Shown here: positions 1 through 6,790 of the stretch, piece by piece
How the letters are laid out: every line of letters starts with the position of its first letter
How positions within the stretch are numbered: position 1 is the stretch's first letter
Assembly: GCA_018065065.1 (NCBI GenBank)
Contig: JAGHTZ010000091.1
Span: 1 to 36,218 of the forward strand
From: Candidatus Equadaptatus faecalis
GTDB taxonomy: Bacteria > Synergistota > Synergistia > Synergistales > Synergistaceae
DNA: 36,218 nucleotides
Reading direction: 5' to 3'
Notes under the pieces: generated by a model
The model's input: the letters and a program-made list of their open reading frames with translations, nothing else
Databases searched by the model: none
Told to the model about the DNA's origin: nothing
Translations under genes and position numbers: made by a program

Positions 1-30
1 TATTATTCCAAGAAATTCACTTGTCGTCAT
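1..30 (-). CDS. 5' end of a leftward gene, truncated by the window edge
   Basis: Reading leftward, an ATG (complement of 28-30) follows a good ribosome binding site (AGGGGGTGG on the minus strand), and a TATAAT box lies about 75 bases upstream. Only ten codons are in the window (MTTSEFLGII). A short start of this kind resembles small hydrophobic holin-like or type I toxin peptides, but ten residues cannot establish a family. The same frame is also open upstream of the ATG, so the true start is uncertain. Confidence 0.35.
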   Translation of the reverse strand, partial: MTTSEFLGII

Positions 31-105
31 AAGCACCACCCCCTTGCTGTTGGGCTTGAGGGCATAACCGTCCGCCGTCTTTTGAACAAACCGGCAACTG
101 AAAAT

Positions 106-111
106 ATTATA
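106..111 (-). promoter_or_regulatory. Minus-strand -10 box for the truncated leftward gene
   Basis: The complement of 106-111 is TATAAT. It lies at a plausible distance upstream of the minus-strand ribosome binding site and ATG near position 30. No convincing -35 box is visible. Confidence 0.35.
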
Positions 112-145
112 GCACGTTGAAGAAGAAATTTTGTAAAAAAACTTC

Positions 146-174
146 TTGCGCAACAGGCAATACCGCTATATAAT
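146..174 (+). promoter_or_regulatory. Sigma-70-type promoter upstream of the autotransporter locus
   Basis: TTGCGC (146-151) and TATAAT (169-174) are separated by 17 bases, which is the ideal spacing. Transcription would start near 181 and give a leader of about 375 bases before the autotransporter ATG. That leader includes a palindrome, a short ORF and a GACA tract. Confidence 0.6.
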
Positions 175-185
175 ATCCAGAAATC

Positions 186-201
186 GCGGAATATATTCCG
201 C
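186..201. promoter_or_regulatory. 16-bp perfect palindrome just after the promoter
   Basis: GCGGAATATATTCCGC is a perfect inverted repeat. It covers roughly +5 to +20 relative to the predicted start of the 146-174 promoter. The position suits an operator for a dimeric repressor or a 5'-end RNA hairpin. No regulator can be assigned from the window. Confidence 0.45.
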
Positions 202-284
202 AGGGTTTGGGTACGGCGGAATGTTCTGTAAAAACTGAACTAACGTTTACAAAACAAAAAATCAAAGGTAAAGGAGGGGTAGAA

Positions 285-395
<111 letters not shown>

Positions 396-555
396 GGAAA
401 ATTTTTGCATTTCTTGCCTCTCTTTTAACAGCCAAATTCCCATTGCAAAAAATAAAATTACAAACCTAACGGCGCGTGAAACCGCGTCATAATGTTTGTT
501 GGCATAAATCAGTTTTCAGCGGCACAAATATATTTTGAAAGGAAGAGAAGAAAAA

Positions 556-3500
556 ATGAGAAGTTTCAAAAAAACAGCGGCAATCTTCATGCTTTTGACA
601 TTCATCTTCGCTACGGTCTCGCCTGCGATGGCGGCAAGCGGAATAGTCAGCGGAATAGTCAAAGGCAGCGGCTTTAGCAACATCGGCGACGAAAGAACCT
701 TTGCGGGCTACAACTGGAAGCTGTACGCTAAAGACGACACAGCAGACGCAAGCGGCAACAAATACGGTTACATAATCACGTCAGACGTAATGGAGAAAGC
801 GAAATCCGACGGCACGGGAAGCGTGACGTATCAGGTCTTCAGGACAGAGTTTACTGCGTCAGACGCCAAAAAATATTCAGCCTCGGAACTGCGCAAGAAA
901 GTCAGCGGCTACCAGGGCACAGACACTACGCAGGACACAAACAGTTATGAATATCAAATGAAGCATTACGGCGACGGTGTCAGTAGCCCGGCTGACATGA
1001 CATGGGAGGAAGCAAACGGCGGAACAGGCACGGGGGCTAAGAACTACATAGTGCAGCACGACATGACAAAAACAGGGACAGATGAAAGCCCGTACGGCGG
1101 CTGCGGAATGACGAAAACAGGGGATGTGTACAATTACCCTGATTATCTTTACATCCTTTCAACGGCGGAAGCGCAAGCGCTTGCAGGCGGAACTGATATA
1201 GAGAAGAACATCCTCAAAGCCTCTAATTACTGGTGGCTTCGTTCGCCCGGCGGCTACGACTATTATGCCGCTGACGTCAGCGACGACGGCATCGTCGGCG
1301 GCTACGGGGATGACGTGTCCTACGACTTCCGCGCCGCCCGTCCCGCTTTACAAATCAATCTAAAATCTCCAATCTTTCAATCTAATCTTTTCAAAACAGC
1401 CGCCGAAGGCGGCAAAAATTTGGTAACGGTAGGCGGAGGCTTCTCGCTTCCCGAAGTTACCGACCCAACAACTCTCACAAAACAGACAAAAGAAACGCTG
1501 ACGTTCACGACGCCCGGCTCTGTTTCCGCAACAAGCAGCACAACAGACGTTACCGAAACAGTTGACAGCCGCATAGCGGGCAGCGTTATAGACCTTACGT
1601 CTCCGCTTCTTACAAGCAAACAGCTTAAAGTTTCGTACAGCAACTTTGGAACAACAACTGCGCAAGACCACGTCGCGGCTGTCGTTTCAACGGGCAGCGG
1701 AAGCACGGAAACCTACGTCAACTACGCCAAACTTTCAACAGCCAATGAGGAAACAAACCTCGTTGTTGACACCTCAAAACTTGCCAACGGCACAGAGTAC
1801 AACCTCTACCTCTTTGCGGAAAAGATAGACGGCACGAACGAAACCCCCGGTGATACCACAACGCCTGTTGCCGACGCGGCGACGCGTTTGGTAAACGCGG
1901 GAACCTTCACGCTTGACAACACCTACACGAACAGCGGCATGCTTGGCAGTACGCACTCGTCAGAAGCCCTCACCGCCAGCCTCGGCGGAGACTTCAACCT
2001 CTCGTTTGAAGGCGGCGAATACAACACAGGCGTAACCGTCGGCGCAAATGACAACGGTACAATCACCGCCGACGCGGCAAGCGGCACAACGCTGACGGGA
2101 AAAATAACCGTTGAAGAAAACGCGACACTTGCCACGGCAAATAAATTTACGCTCAAAGGCGACAACACGGTTGACGGAACAGTAACAGGCGACGCCCTCA
2201 CAATAGCCGACGGCACAACAACCGTAGGCAGTACGGGAAGCATAGAAAACGTGCTTGAAATAACGGCAGGAAGCCTGACTGCAAACGCTGACAGCCTTAA
2301 AAACAACGTAAGCAACAGCGGTATCGTCAACTTCACAGGCGGCACGTTTGCAAAGAACTACACAAGCACAGGCACGACAAACTTCAAAGGCAAAACAATG
2401 TTCAGCGGTGCAGTCAGCTTGACAAACTCAACCCTTGGCTTCTACCTCGACAATTTCAGCAAAGGTGACACAATAATTGACTCAGCAAATACAATAAATG
2501 TAGCCGGTACTGAAATAAAACTCTATCAGGACATTGAAGGCAAAAAGGTAGAAGAAGAAGGCGACAAACTGACGCTCATAAACAACGCCGAAGGCTACGA
2601 AGGAACAAAAGAAAAACCGCTGAAAAAGAAAGTAATAAGCACAACGGGAATGCTCGACTACGAATACGACACGTGGCTTGAAAACAACGAACTCGTTATG
2701 GGAGTAAAAGGAGACACCCCTGGACCTGTTCCTGTAATCAAAGACAAAACAAAATCCTTCAGCGAAGCAAGACTCGGAGCGTCAGCAGCGCTCAACGCAG
2801 CCGGAGACTTTGTCGCGGGAGATGTGGCAGACAGTATGGACAACACGGAAGGCACTGCAAGTGCCGGAACGCAGAGCGCAGGCGGCTGGGGCAGCTTCGC
2901 TTCAATAGGCGGAAGCCGCGGACGCTACAACACAGGCAGCCACGTTGACCTTAACAGCTTCAACGTCGCGGCAGGGCTCTCAAAGAAAATCAAAGACAAC
3001 GTAACGCTTGGAATATTTGTAGAAGGCGGCAACGGACGCTACACGACGTACAACGAATTTGAAGACGGCGAAGTGAGAGCGGACGGCGACGTCAACTACT
3101 TCGGCGGCGGTGTTCTGGCGAAAATCAAAGGCAAAAAGACAGCCAAAGGACAGCTCCACGGAGAAGCGTCGTTCAGAGCGGGACGCATGAACAGCGACTA
3201 CAACAGCGAAACAGTTATCCCTGACGGAAACACCCGCTTTGACACAAGCAATTCGTACCTCGGAGCACACGCAGGACTTGGCTACAAATGGGCGCTCAAA
3301 AATGAGTCAAACATAGACACCTACGTCAAATACCTCTGGAGCAGACAGAACAGCGATACACCGACAATAGCCGGAAAACAGTTTGACCTTGACGCGATAA
3401 ACAGCCACAGACTTCGCGCGGGCTTCCGTTACAACGGCAAAGAAAACGAAAACGGCGTGAAATTCTTCGGCGGACTTGCCTACGAATACGAATTTGACGG

Positions 3501-3696
3501 AAAAGCCAAAGGACACATGGGCGAATACAGTCTGCTTGAACCTGACTTCAAAGGCGGAAGCGGAATGGCGGAACTCGGCATTAAGTATGACAAGGCAAAC
3601 AGCCCCTGGAAAGTGGAACTCGGACTGACAGGCTACACCGGCAAACGCGACAGCATAGGAGCGAACCTGAACGCTTGGTATGAGTTTGGAAAATAG
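556..3696 (+). CDS. Autotransporter with N-terminal WWLRSPG (DUF6273-type) domain
   Basis: This is a secreted outer-membrane protein of 1046 residues. ATG 556 is preferred over the upstream TTG at 535 because GAAAGGAAGAG just before 556 serves as ribosome binding site and residues 1-26 form a clear signal peptide (basic start, hydrophobic core, AMA cleavage). Residues about 28-270 form a domain with the motifs YWWLRSPGG (from about residue 225) and RAARPALQINL, typical of DUF6273, which has similarities to the C-type lectin/FGE-like fold. Residues about 290-770 are Thr/Asn/Gly-rich and repetitive (TITADAASGTTLTGKI), as expected of a beta-helix passenger. Residues about 780-1046 form an autotransporter-type beta-barrel (GWGSFASIGGSRGRY...LNAWYEFGK). 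The terminal GK after the aromatic residue is slightly atypical. The join between head and passenger carries a heptamer repeat. The ligand is unknown; adhesion or host interaction is likely. Confidence 0.85.
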   Translation: MRSFKKTAAIFMLLTFIFATVSPAMAASGIVSGIVKGSGFSNIGDERTFAGYNWKLYAKDDTADASGNKYGYIITSDVMEKAKSDGTGSVTYQVFRTEFTASDAKKYSASELRKKVSGYQGTDTTQDTNSYEYQMKHYGDGVSSPADMTWEEANGGTGTGAKNYIVQHDMTKTGTDESPYGGCGMTKTGDVYNYPDYLYILSTAEAQALAGGTDIEKNILKASNYWWLRSPGGYDYYAADVSDDGIVGGYGDDVSYDFRAARPALQINLKSPIFQSNLFKTAAEGGKNLVTVGGGFSLPEVTDPTTLTKQTKETLTFTTPGSVSATSSTTDVTETVDSRIAGSVIDLTSPLLTSKQLKVSYSNFGTTTAQDHVAAVVSTGSGSTETYVNYAKLSTANEETNLVVDTSKLANGTEYNLYLFAEKIDGTNETPGDTTTPVADAATRLVNAGTFTLDNTYTNSGMLGSTHSSEALTASLGGDFNLSFEGGEYNTGVTVGANDNGTITADAASGTTLTGKITVEENATLATANKFTLKGDNTVDGTVTGDALTIADGTTTVGSTGSIENVLEITAGSLTANADSLKNNVSNSGIVNFTGGTFAKNYTSTGTTNFKGKTMFSGAVSLTNSTLGFYLDNFSKGDTIIDSANTINVAGTEIKLYQDIEGKKVEEEGDKLTLINNAEGYEGTKEKPLKKKVISTTGMLDYEYDTWLENNELVMGVKGDTPGPVPVIKDKTKSFSEARLGASAALNAAGDFVAGDVADSMDNTEGTASAGTQSAGGWGSFASIGGSRGRYNTGSHVDLNSFNVAAGLSKKIKDNVTLGIFVEGGNGRYTTYNEFEDGEVRADGDVNYFGGGVLAKIKGKKTAKGQLHGEASFRAGRMNSDYNSETVIPDGNTRFDTSNSYLGAHAGLGYKWALKNESNIDTYVKYLWSRQNSDTPTIAGKQFDLDAINSHRLRAGFRYNGKENENGVKFFGGLAYEYEFDGKAKGHMGEYSLLEPDFKGGSGMAELGIKYDKANSPWKVELGLTGYTGKRDSIGANLNAWYEFGK
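1357..1389 (+). repeat. AATCT repeat array inside the autotransporter gene
   Basis: AATCT occurs five times at 1357, 1364, 1371, 1379 and 1384. The first three are exactly 7 bp apart (AATCTAA, AATCTCC, AATCTTT). The array encodes the linker KSPIFQSNLF just after the RAARPAL motif that closes the N-terminal domain, and it is far more AT-rich than the flanking codons. Confidence 0.6.
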
Positions 3697-3704
3697 GGCA
3701 GCGA

Positions 3705-3767
3705 TAAGCGGTAAGCATTAAGCTGGAAGCTAAAGGCTATAGGCTAAAAGCACTAAGCGAACAGTAT
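3705..3767 (+). repeat. Degenerate heptamer array, nine units
   Basis: The units follow in exact 7-bp register: TAAGCGG, TAAGCAT, TAAGCTG, GAAGCTA, AAGGCTA, TAGGCTA, AAAGCAC, TAAGCGA, ACAGTAT. Positions 2-5 (AAGC) are conserved and positions 1, 6 and 7 vary. It begins a few bases after the autotransporter stop codon and is followed by two ATGTAACGAA units and the terminator. Confidence 0.8.
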
Positions 3768-3789
3768 GTAACGAAATGTAACGAAAAAA

Positions 3790-3830
3790 CGGCTTGGGAT
3801 TATTAAAAATTCCCAAGCCGTTCTTTTTTA
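3790..3830. terminator. Strong bidirectional intrinsic terminator
   Basis: CGGCTTGGGA (3790-3799) pairs perfectly with TCCCAAGCCG (3811-3820). The stem is followed by TTCTTTTTT and preceded by AAAAAA. It ends the autotransporter transcript. Its loop resembles that of the terminator at 35731-35765. Confidence 0.9.
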
Positions 3831-3863
3831 GGTTATAATAGAGACGGAGGCGGGAAACAGCAG

Positions 3864-4517
3864 ATGATTTTGACCGGTTTTTCTGCCGCTGCGCTGCTTT
3901 GCGCCGCGGTGTTTCTCTCTGGCTTGGATTTTTCCGTGTTGCGCGTGCTTGCGAGTGAAAGCAGACGCGAATTTTGCGCCTGTCTGCTTCTGCTGCCCAT
4001 TTTTCTTTTCATTCCCATGGGGACTTTGCCCGCGTTTGTTTCTTTTAAGGGAAGCGCCGCTTTGGTATTTCTGTTTATGACTTTATCGCTTGCAGTATAT
4101 GACGGAAAATTTGGGCTTTCCTCAGCTCTGTCTGCCGCGGCTTCGCTGCTTCTGCTTTTTCTCATGTATTATGCCCGCAATGAGGGTTTTACGGGTACAG
4201 AATACACGTTTGACCTGATATCTTCCGTATCGGTATGGGACGGACTGCCGTTTGTCGGAAAACTGCCGGCGGTTTTGTCATGCCTTCTGCTTTTTCTTTC
4301 GGCTTTTGTGTTTGTCAGGAAAAACAAAACTGACGCCGCCGTCAGTCTTTTTGTGTCAGTATGCTGTGCTCTGGCAGTCTGTATTGTACTGCCGCTGAAC
4401 GCTGCGCTTTCGGAATTTCTTTCCGGCGTCAGCCTGTATGCTGCCGGTTTTGTCTGTTTCTGGGCTGCCGTGTCTGTCCTGCGGAAGCTTATTTTCTTTT
4501 TTGCCCGCCTGAAATAA
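3864..4517 (+). CDS. Hydrophobic integral membrane protein, unknown family
   Basis: A 217-residue protein with about six predicted membrane segments and few charged residues outside short loops. Hydrophobic runs include LLLLPIFLFIPMG, ASLLLLFLMYY, VLSCLLLFLSAFVFV and the C-terminal AAGFVCFWAAVSVL, ending in a basic tail. I do not recognise a family or a catalytic motif. A TATAAT box at 3834-3839, right after the preceding terminator, and GGAGG at 3846-3850 (rather far from the ATG) support expression, so the start is somewhat uncertain. Its 3' end overlaps the convergent DUF1850 gene by 29 bases. It could be a carrier-like or envelope-assembly protein, but nothing in the sequence decides this. 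Confidence 0.6.
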   Translation: MILTGFSAAALLCAAVFLSGLDFSVLRVLASESRREFCACLLLLPIFLFIPMGTLPAFVSFKGSAALVFLFMTLSLAVYDGKFGLSSALSAAASLLLLFLMYYARNEGFTGTEYTFDLISSVSVWDGLPFVGKLPAVLSCLLLFLSAFVFVRKNKTDAAVSLFVSVCCALAVCIVLPLNAALSEFLSGVSLYAAGFVCFWAAVSVLRKLIFFFARLK

Positions 4518-5055
4518 AAATTTCGGATATGTCAGCTCTGCCGTAAAGGTACGGCTTGCGAACGATACTGATTTCGAGCCTTTTGCCCGGCAGCGTTTTG
4601 TAAAGTTTCTCCGTTTCAAACGGCGGCATGCGCAGTTTGTTTCTGCCGAACGTTTCGTTTCCAATTCTTAAATTCAGCGTTTCATGCGCAAGTCTTCCGC
4701 CCCTGAAAATCATTTTTCCGTCTCTGTTTGAAAAGCGCATGTATTTCGGCAGTACGGAGGGCATTCCGGCATTTGAAGATTTTACCCTTTCTTCCCACGT
4801 CCAAATTTTCCCGTTAGTGATTCTGTATTCGTCTTCGACTGCTGTTTTTTCGACGGAATGAATATATTCGGTAATCAGTCTCTGTCCGTGCGCCGCCGGA
4901 AGCGAGCAGAGTGTTCTGTTGTCCGAAGAAACGCGGAGAAAATCAACGCGCCAGCCGGCAAGCGCGGCAGGGAAGAGCAGACACACCGCAAATATACGGA
5001 CTGTTTTTGAAAAGAGCCTGTTTGATTTTTTTGAAAGCCGCGGCGTGCCGTTCAT
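4489..5055 (-). CDS. DUF1850 domain protein, exported or membrane-anchored
   Basis: A 188-residue protein. The start is ATG (complement of 5053-5055), because residues 10-30 then form a signal anchor (VRIFAVCLLFPAALAGW) and the longer frame would overlap the divergent gene at 5167. The conserved core ITEYIHSVEKTAVEDEYRI, followed by WEERVKSSNAGMPS, is the DUF1850 signature. In many bacteria this family is encoded beside TRAP/TAXI solute transporters and may assist their binding protein. No TRAP gene is adjacent here. The neighbour at 5167 carries a different type of solute-binding domain and is divergently transcribed. Biochemical function is unknown. Confidence 0.75.
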   Translation of the reverse strand: MNGTPRLSKKSNRLFSKTVRIFAVCLLFPAALAGWRVDFLRVSSDNRTLCSLPAAHGQRLITEYIHSVEKTAVEDEYRITNGKIWTWEERVKSSNAGMPSVLPKYMRFSNRDGKMIFRGGRLAHETLNLRIGNETFGRNKLRMPPFETEKLYKTLPGKRLEISIVRKPYLYGRADISEIFISGGQKRK

Positions 5056-5103
5056 GCAATTTTCCCGTCTGCTCCGTCTGATTATGCTACTTTGCAAATT
5101 TGT

Positions 5104-5138
5104 ATTATAATTATGAACTGTTGGAACAATAAATTCAA
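5104..5138 (-). promoter_or_regulatory. Likely promoter for the DUF1850 gene
   Basis: On the minus strand TTGAAT (complement of 5133-5138) lies 17 bases from CATAAT (complement of 5110-5115), and a second TATAAT (complement of 5104-5109) follows at once. It lies between the two divergent genes. Confidence 0.45.
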
Positions 5139-5166
5139 GACTTAATCGCAAGGCGGAGGTGAGGCT

Positions 5167-6756
5167 TTGGAAGGGCTGATTTTTGACGTATTGAAAAATA
5201 TCGTGGCGGAGTACGGCGCCGAAATTCTTGAAGAGCCTGACAGACTGGCTCAGTTTCTTGAAGACAGACTTCCGGCAGACAGGGAAACTGACATTTTCCG
5301 CGTTACCTTTGCCCTGCATTCGCTGATACGTTCAGGCTGGACTGTGACGACTGAGCTTCACGACAGCAAACGCGGTTTGTTTGTCAAAAGATTAAATGAC
5401 GACCTTGCTTTTACGGGCGGAAGCACGGAAGATTTTCTTGACGCGCTGGAAAAACTGCTGAAGCAGGACAAAGCTTCGGACGGAACAGAAACCGTTGTCG
5501 CTCACGGAGGCAATCTTCGCAGTATAAGGGGAGGAATCGCCGACAGCCCGCGCACGATAAGCCTCCGCAGAAAGTATCTCTACAACGGAACGGTTCTGCT
5601 GGCTGCATTTGCAGTCATCGTTCTTCTGCTTTTTCAGATAAGCAGGCAAAGAAATCCGGTGAGCGACGAGTTCAGAATAGCTTTTTTTACTCCTGTTTCG
5701 GGAGAGGATGCGCAGAGCGGGCACAGGCAGCTTAAGGCGGCGCAGCTTGCCGTGGAGCGCGTCAACAAACAGGGCGGCGTGCGCGGTTACAAACTGAAGA
5801 TTATCGGCTTTGACGTTCCCGAAAACCCTGCAAAGGCGGCTGAAAAAGCTGAAGAAATTATGAGGGACAAAAGCCTTCTTGTAATGATTACAAGCCTTTC
5901 CGGAGAGAGCGCAAAGAAACTTGCCGAGCTTTCTGACAGGCTGGAGATACCTTTGCTGCTTTCCTCCGCTGAAGTTACGGGCAATGTCGCAAACGACAGT
6001 GACGGGAAGCCGTATCTTTACACGTTCAGAATTTCAAGCCTGCCCGCTGAAACAGCAAGGCTGATGGCGTATTATGCCGTTAAAGGCATGAAAGCAAGAA
6101 AAATCGCTCTTTTGTGGAACGCAAGCGACAAATATTCTTGTGAAGCGTGCGAAGCGCTCCGCCTGTGGCTCAGACGCTACGGCAGACGCGCTGCTATAGA
6201 CATAAGCTATACCGGCAAAGACAGCGATTATACCCTTGCGCTGAAAACTGTCAAGGCACGCGGCGCGGATACTCTGCTTCTGCCGGGCAATACAAAGAAA
6301 CCGGCGGAAATGCTGTCACAGCTTCAGTCTGTCGGTTTTGACGGGAAAATTCTCGGCATGAATTTTCCCGAAAGCGGTTTGGAAAATTCCGGTGAAACTT
6401 CCGTGCAGAGCTGCTGGCTGAACAGAATTTCACAGAGTGACCCTCAGATTATGTCTGTCATGAACGACTATAAAAAACTTTACAACGAAGTCTGCCCTCC
6501 GGATGAAACAGAAAATATCCTGCTGGTGTATGACAGCGTGAACTGGGCGGCAAACGCTTTGTACAAGGCTCCCGGCTACAGGGGCGAAGCGGTGCGCCAC
6601 GGGCTTCTTTCAACGAGAAACATTGCTCTTGCGCACGCAACGCTGACGACAGACCCGCGTTCGCACGGACCTTTGGACAAGGCATGTGCGCTTGTAAAGG
6701 CTTCGGGCGTTAAAGGAATTTTTCAGAGAAGAATTTCTTTGAAAACTGATTTATAA
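5167..6756 (+). CDS. Membrane-tethered LIV-binding-type protein with cytoplasmic N-terminal domain
   Basis: A 529-residue protein that starts at TTG 5167 behind GGCGGAGGTGAG. Residues 1-100 are a soluble domain (IVAEYGAEILEEPDRLAQFLEDRL) resembling a helical domain found at the N terminus of some bacterial kinase-like or regulatory proteins. Residues about 141-157 (GTVLLAAFAVIVLLLFQ) form a single membrane helix after a basic stretch, and there is no cleavable signal peptide. Residues about 169-515 are a Leu/Ile/Val-binding type I periplasmic-binding fold (FRIAFFTPVSGEDAQSGHRQ, AVERVNKQGGVRGYKLKI, ALLWNASDKYS). The topology puts the binding domain outside and the small domain inside, like a sensor. 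No ABC permease or ATPase is next to it. It ends 34 bases before the synthetase gene, so the two may be co-expressed. The ligand, probably a small amide or amino acid, is not shown. Confidence 0.7.
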   Translation: MEGLIFDVLKNIVAEYGAEILEEPDRLAQFLEDRLPADRETDIFRVTFALHSLIRSGWTVTTELHDSKRGLFVKRLNDDLAFTGGSTEDFLDALEKLLKQDKASDGTETVVAHGGNLRSIRGGIADSPRTISLRRKYLYNGTVLLAAFAVIVLLLFQISRQRNPVSDEFRIAFFTPVSGEDAQSGHRQLKAAQLAVERVNKQGGVRGYKLKIIGFDVPENPAKAAEKAEEIMRDKSLLVMITSLSGESAKKLAELSDRLEIPLLLSSAEVTGNVANDSDGKPYLYTFRISSLPAETARLMAYYAVKGMKARKIALLWNASDKYSCEACEALRLWLRRYGRRAAIDISYTGKDSDYTLALKTVKARGADTLLLPGNTKKPAEMLSQLQSVGFDGKILGMNFPESGLENSGETSVQSCWLNRISQSDPQIMSVMNDYKKLYNEVCPPDETENILLVYDSVNWAANALYKAPGYRGEAVRHGLLSTRNIALAHATLTTDPRSHGPLDKACALVKASGVKGIFQRRISLKTDL

Positions 6757-6790
6757 TTTTATTGTACATGATTTATGGAGTTGAGGTACG

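Noticed and set aside
492-677. Plus-strand frame starting at 492 before the autotransporter
   Set aside because: It overlaps the signal-peptide region in another frame, has no ribosome binding site, and its product is only charged shadow sequence. The reading that begins at 556 has both a ribosome binding site and a signal peptide.
1231-1349. Definite diversity-generating retroelement
   Set aside because: There is no reverse transcriptase, accessory gene or template repeat in the window. Only the target-like layout is visible, so it is kept as a hypothesis.
1923-2345. Minus-strand frame of 140 codons opposite the autotransporter passenger
   Set aside because: It mirrors the Thr/Ala/Gly-rich repeats of the passenger (a Val/Pro/Ser-rich shadow) and has no independent start signal.
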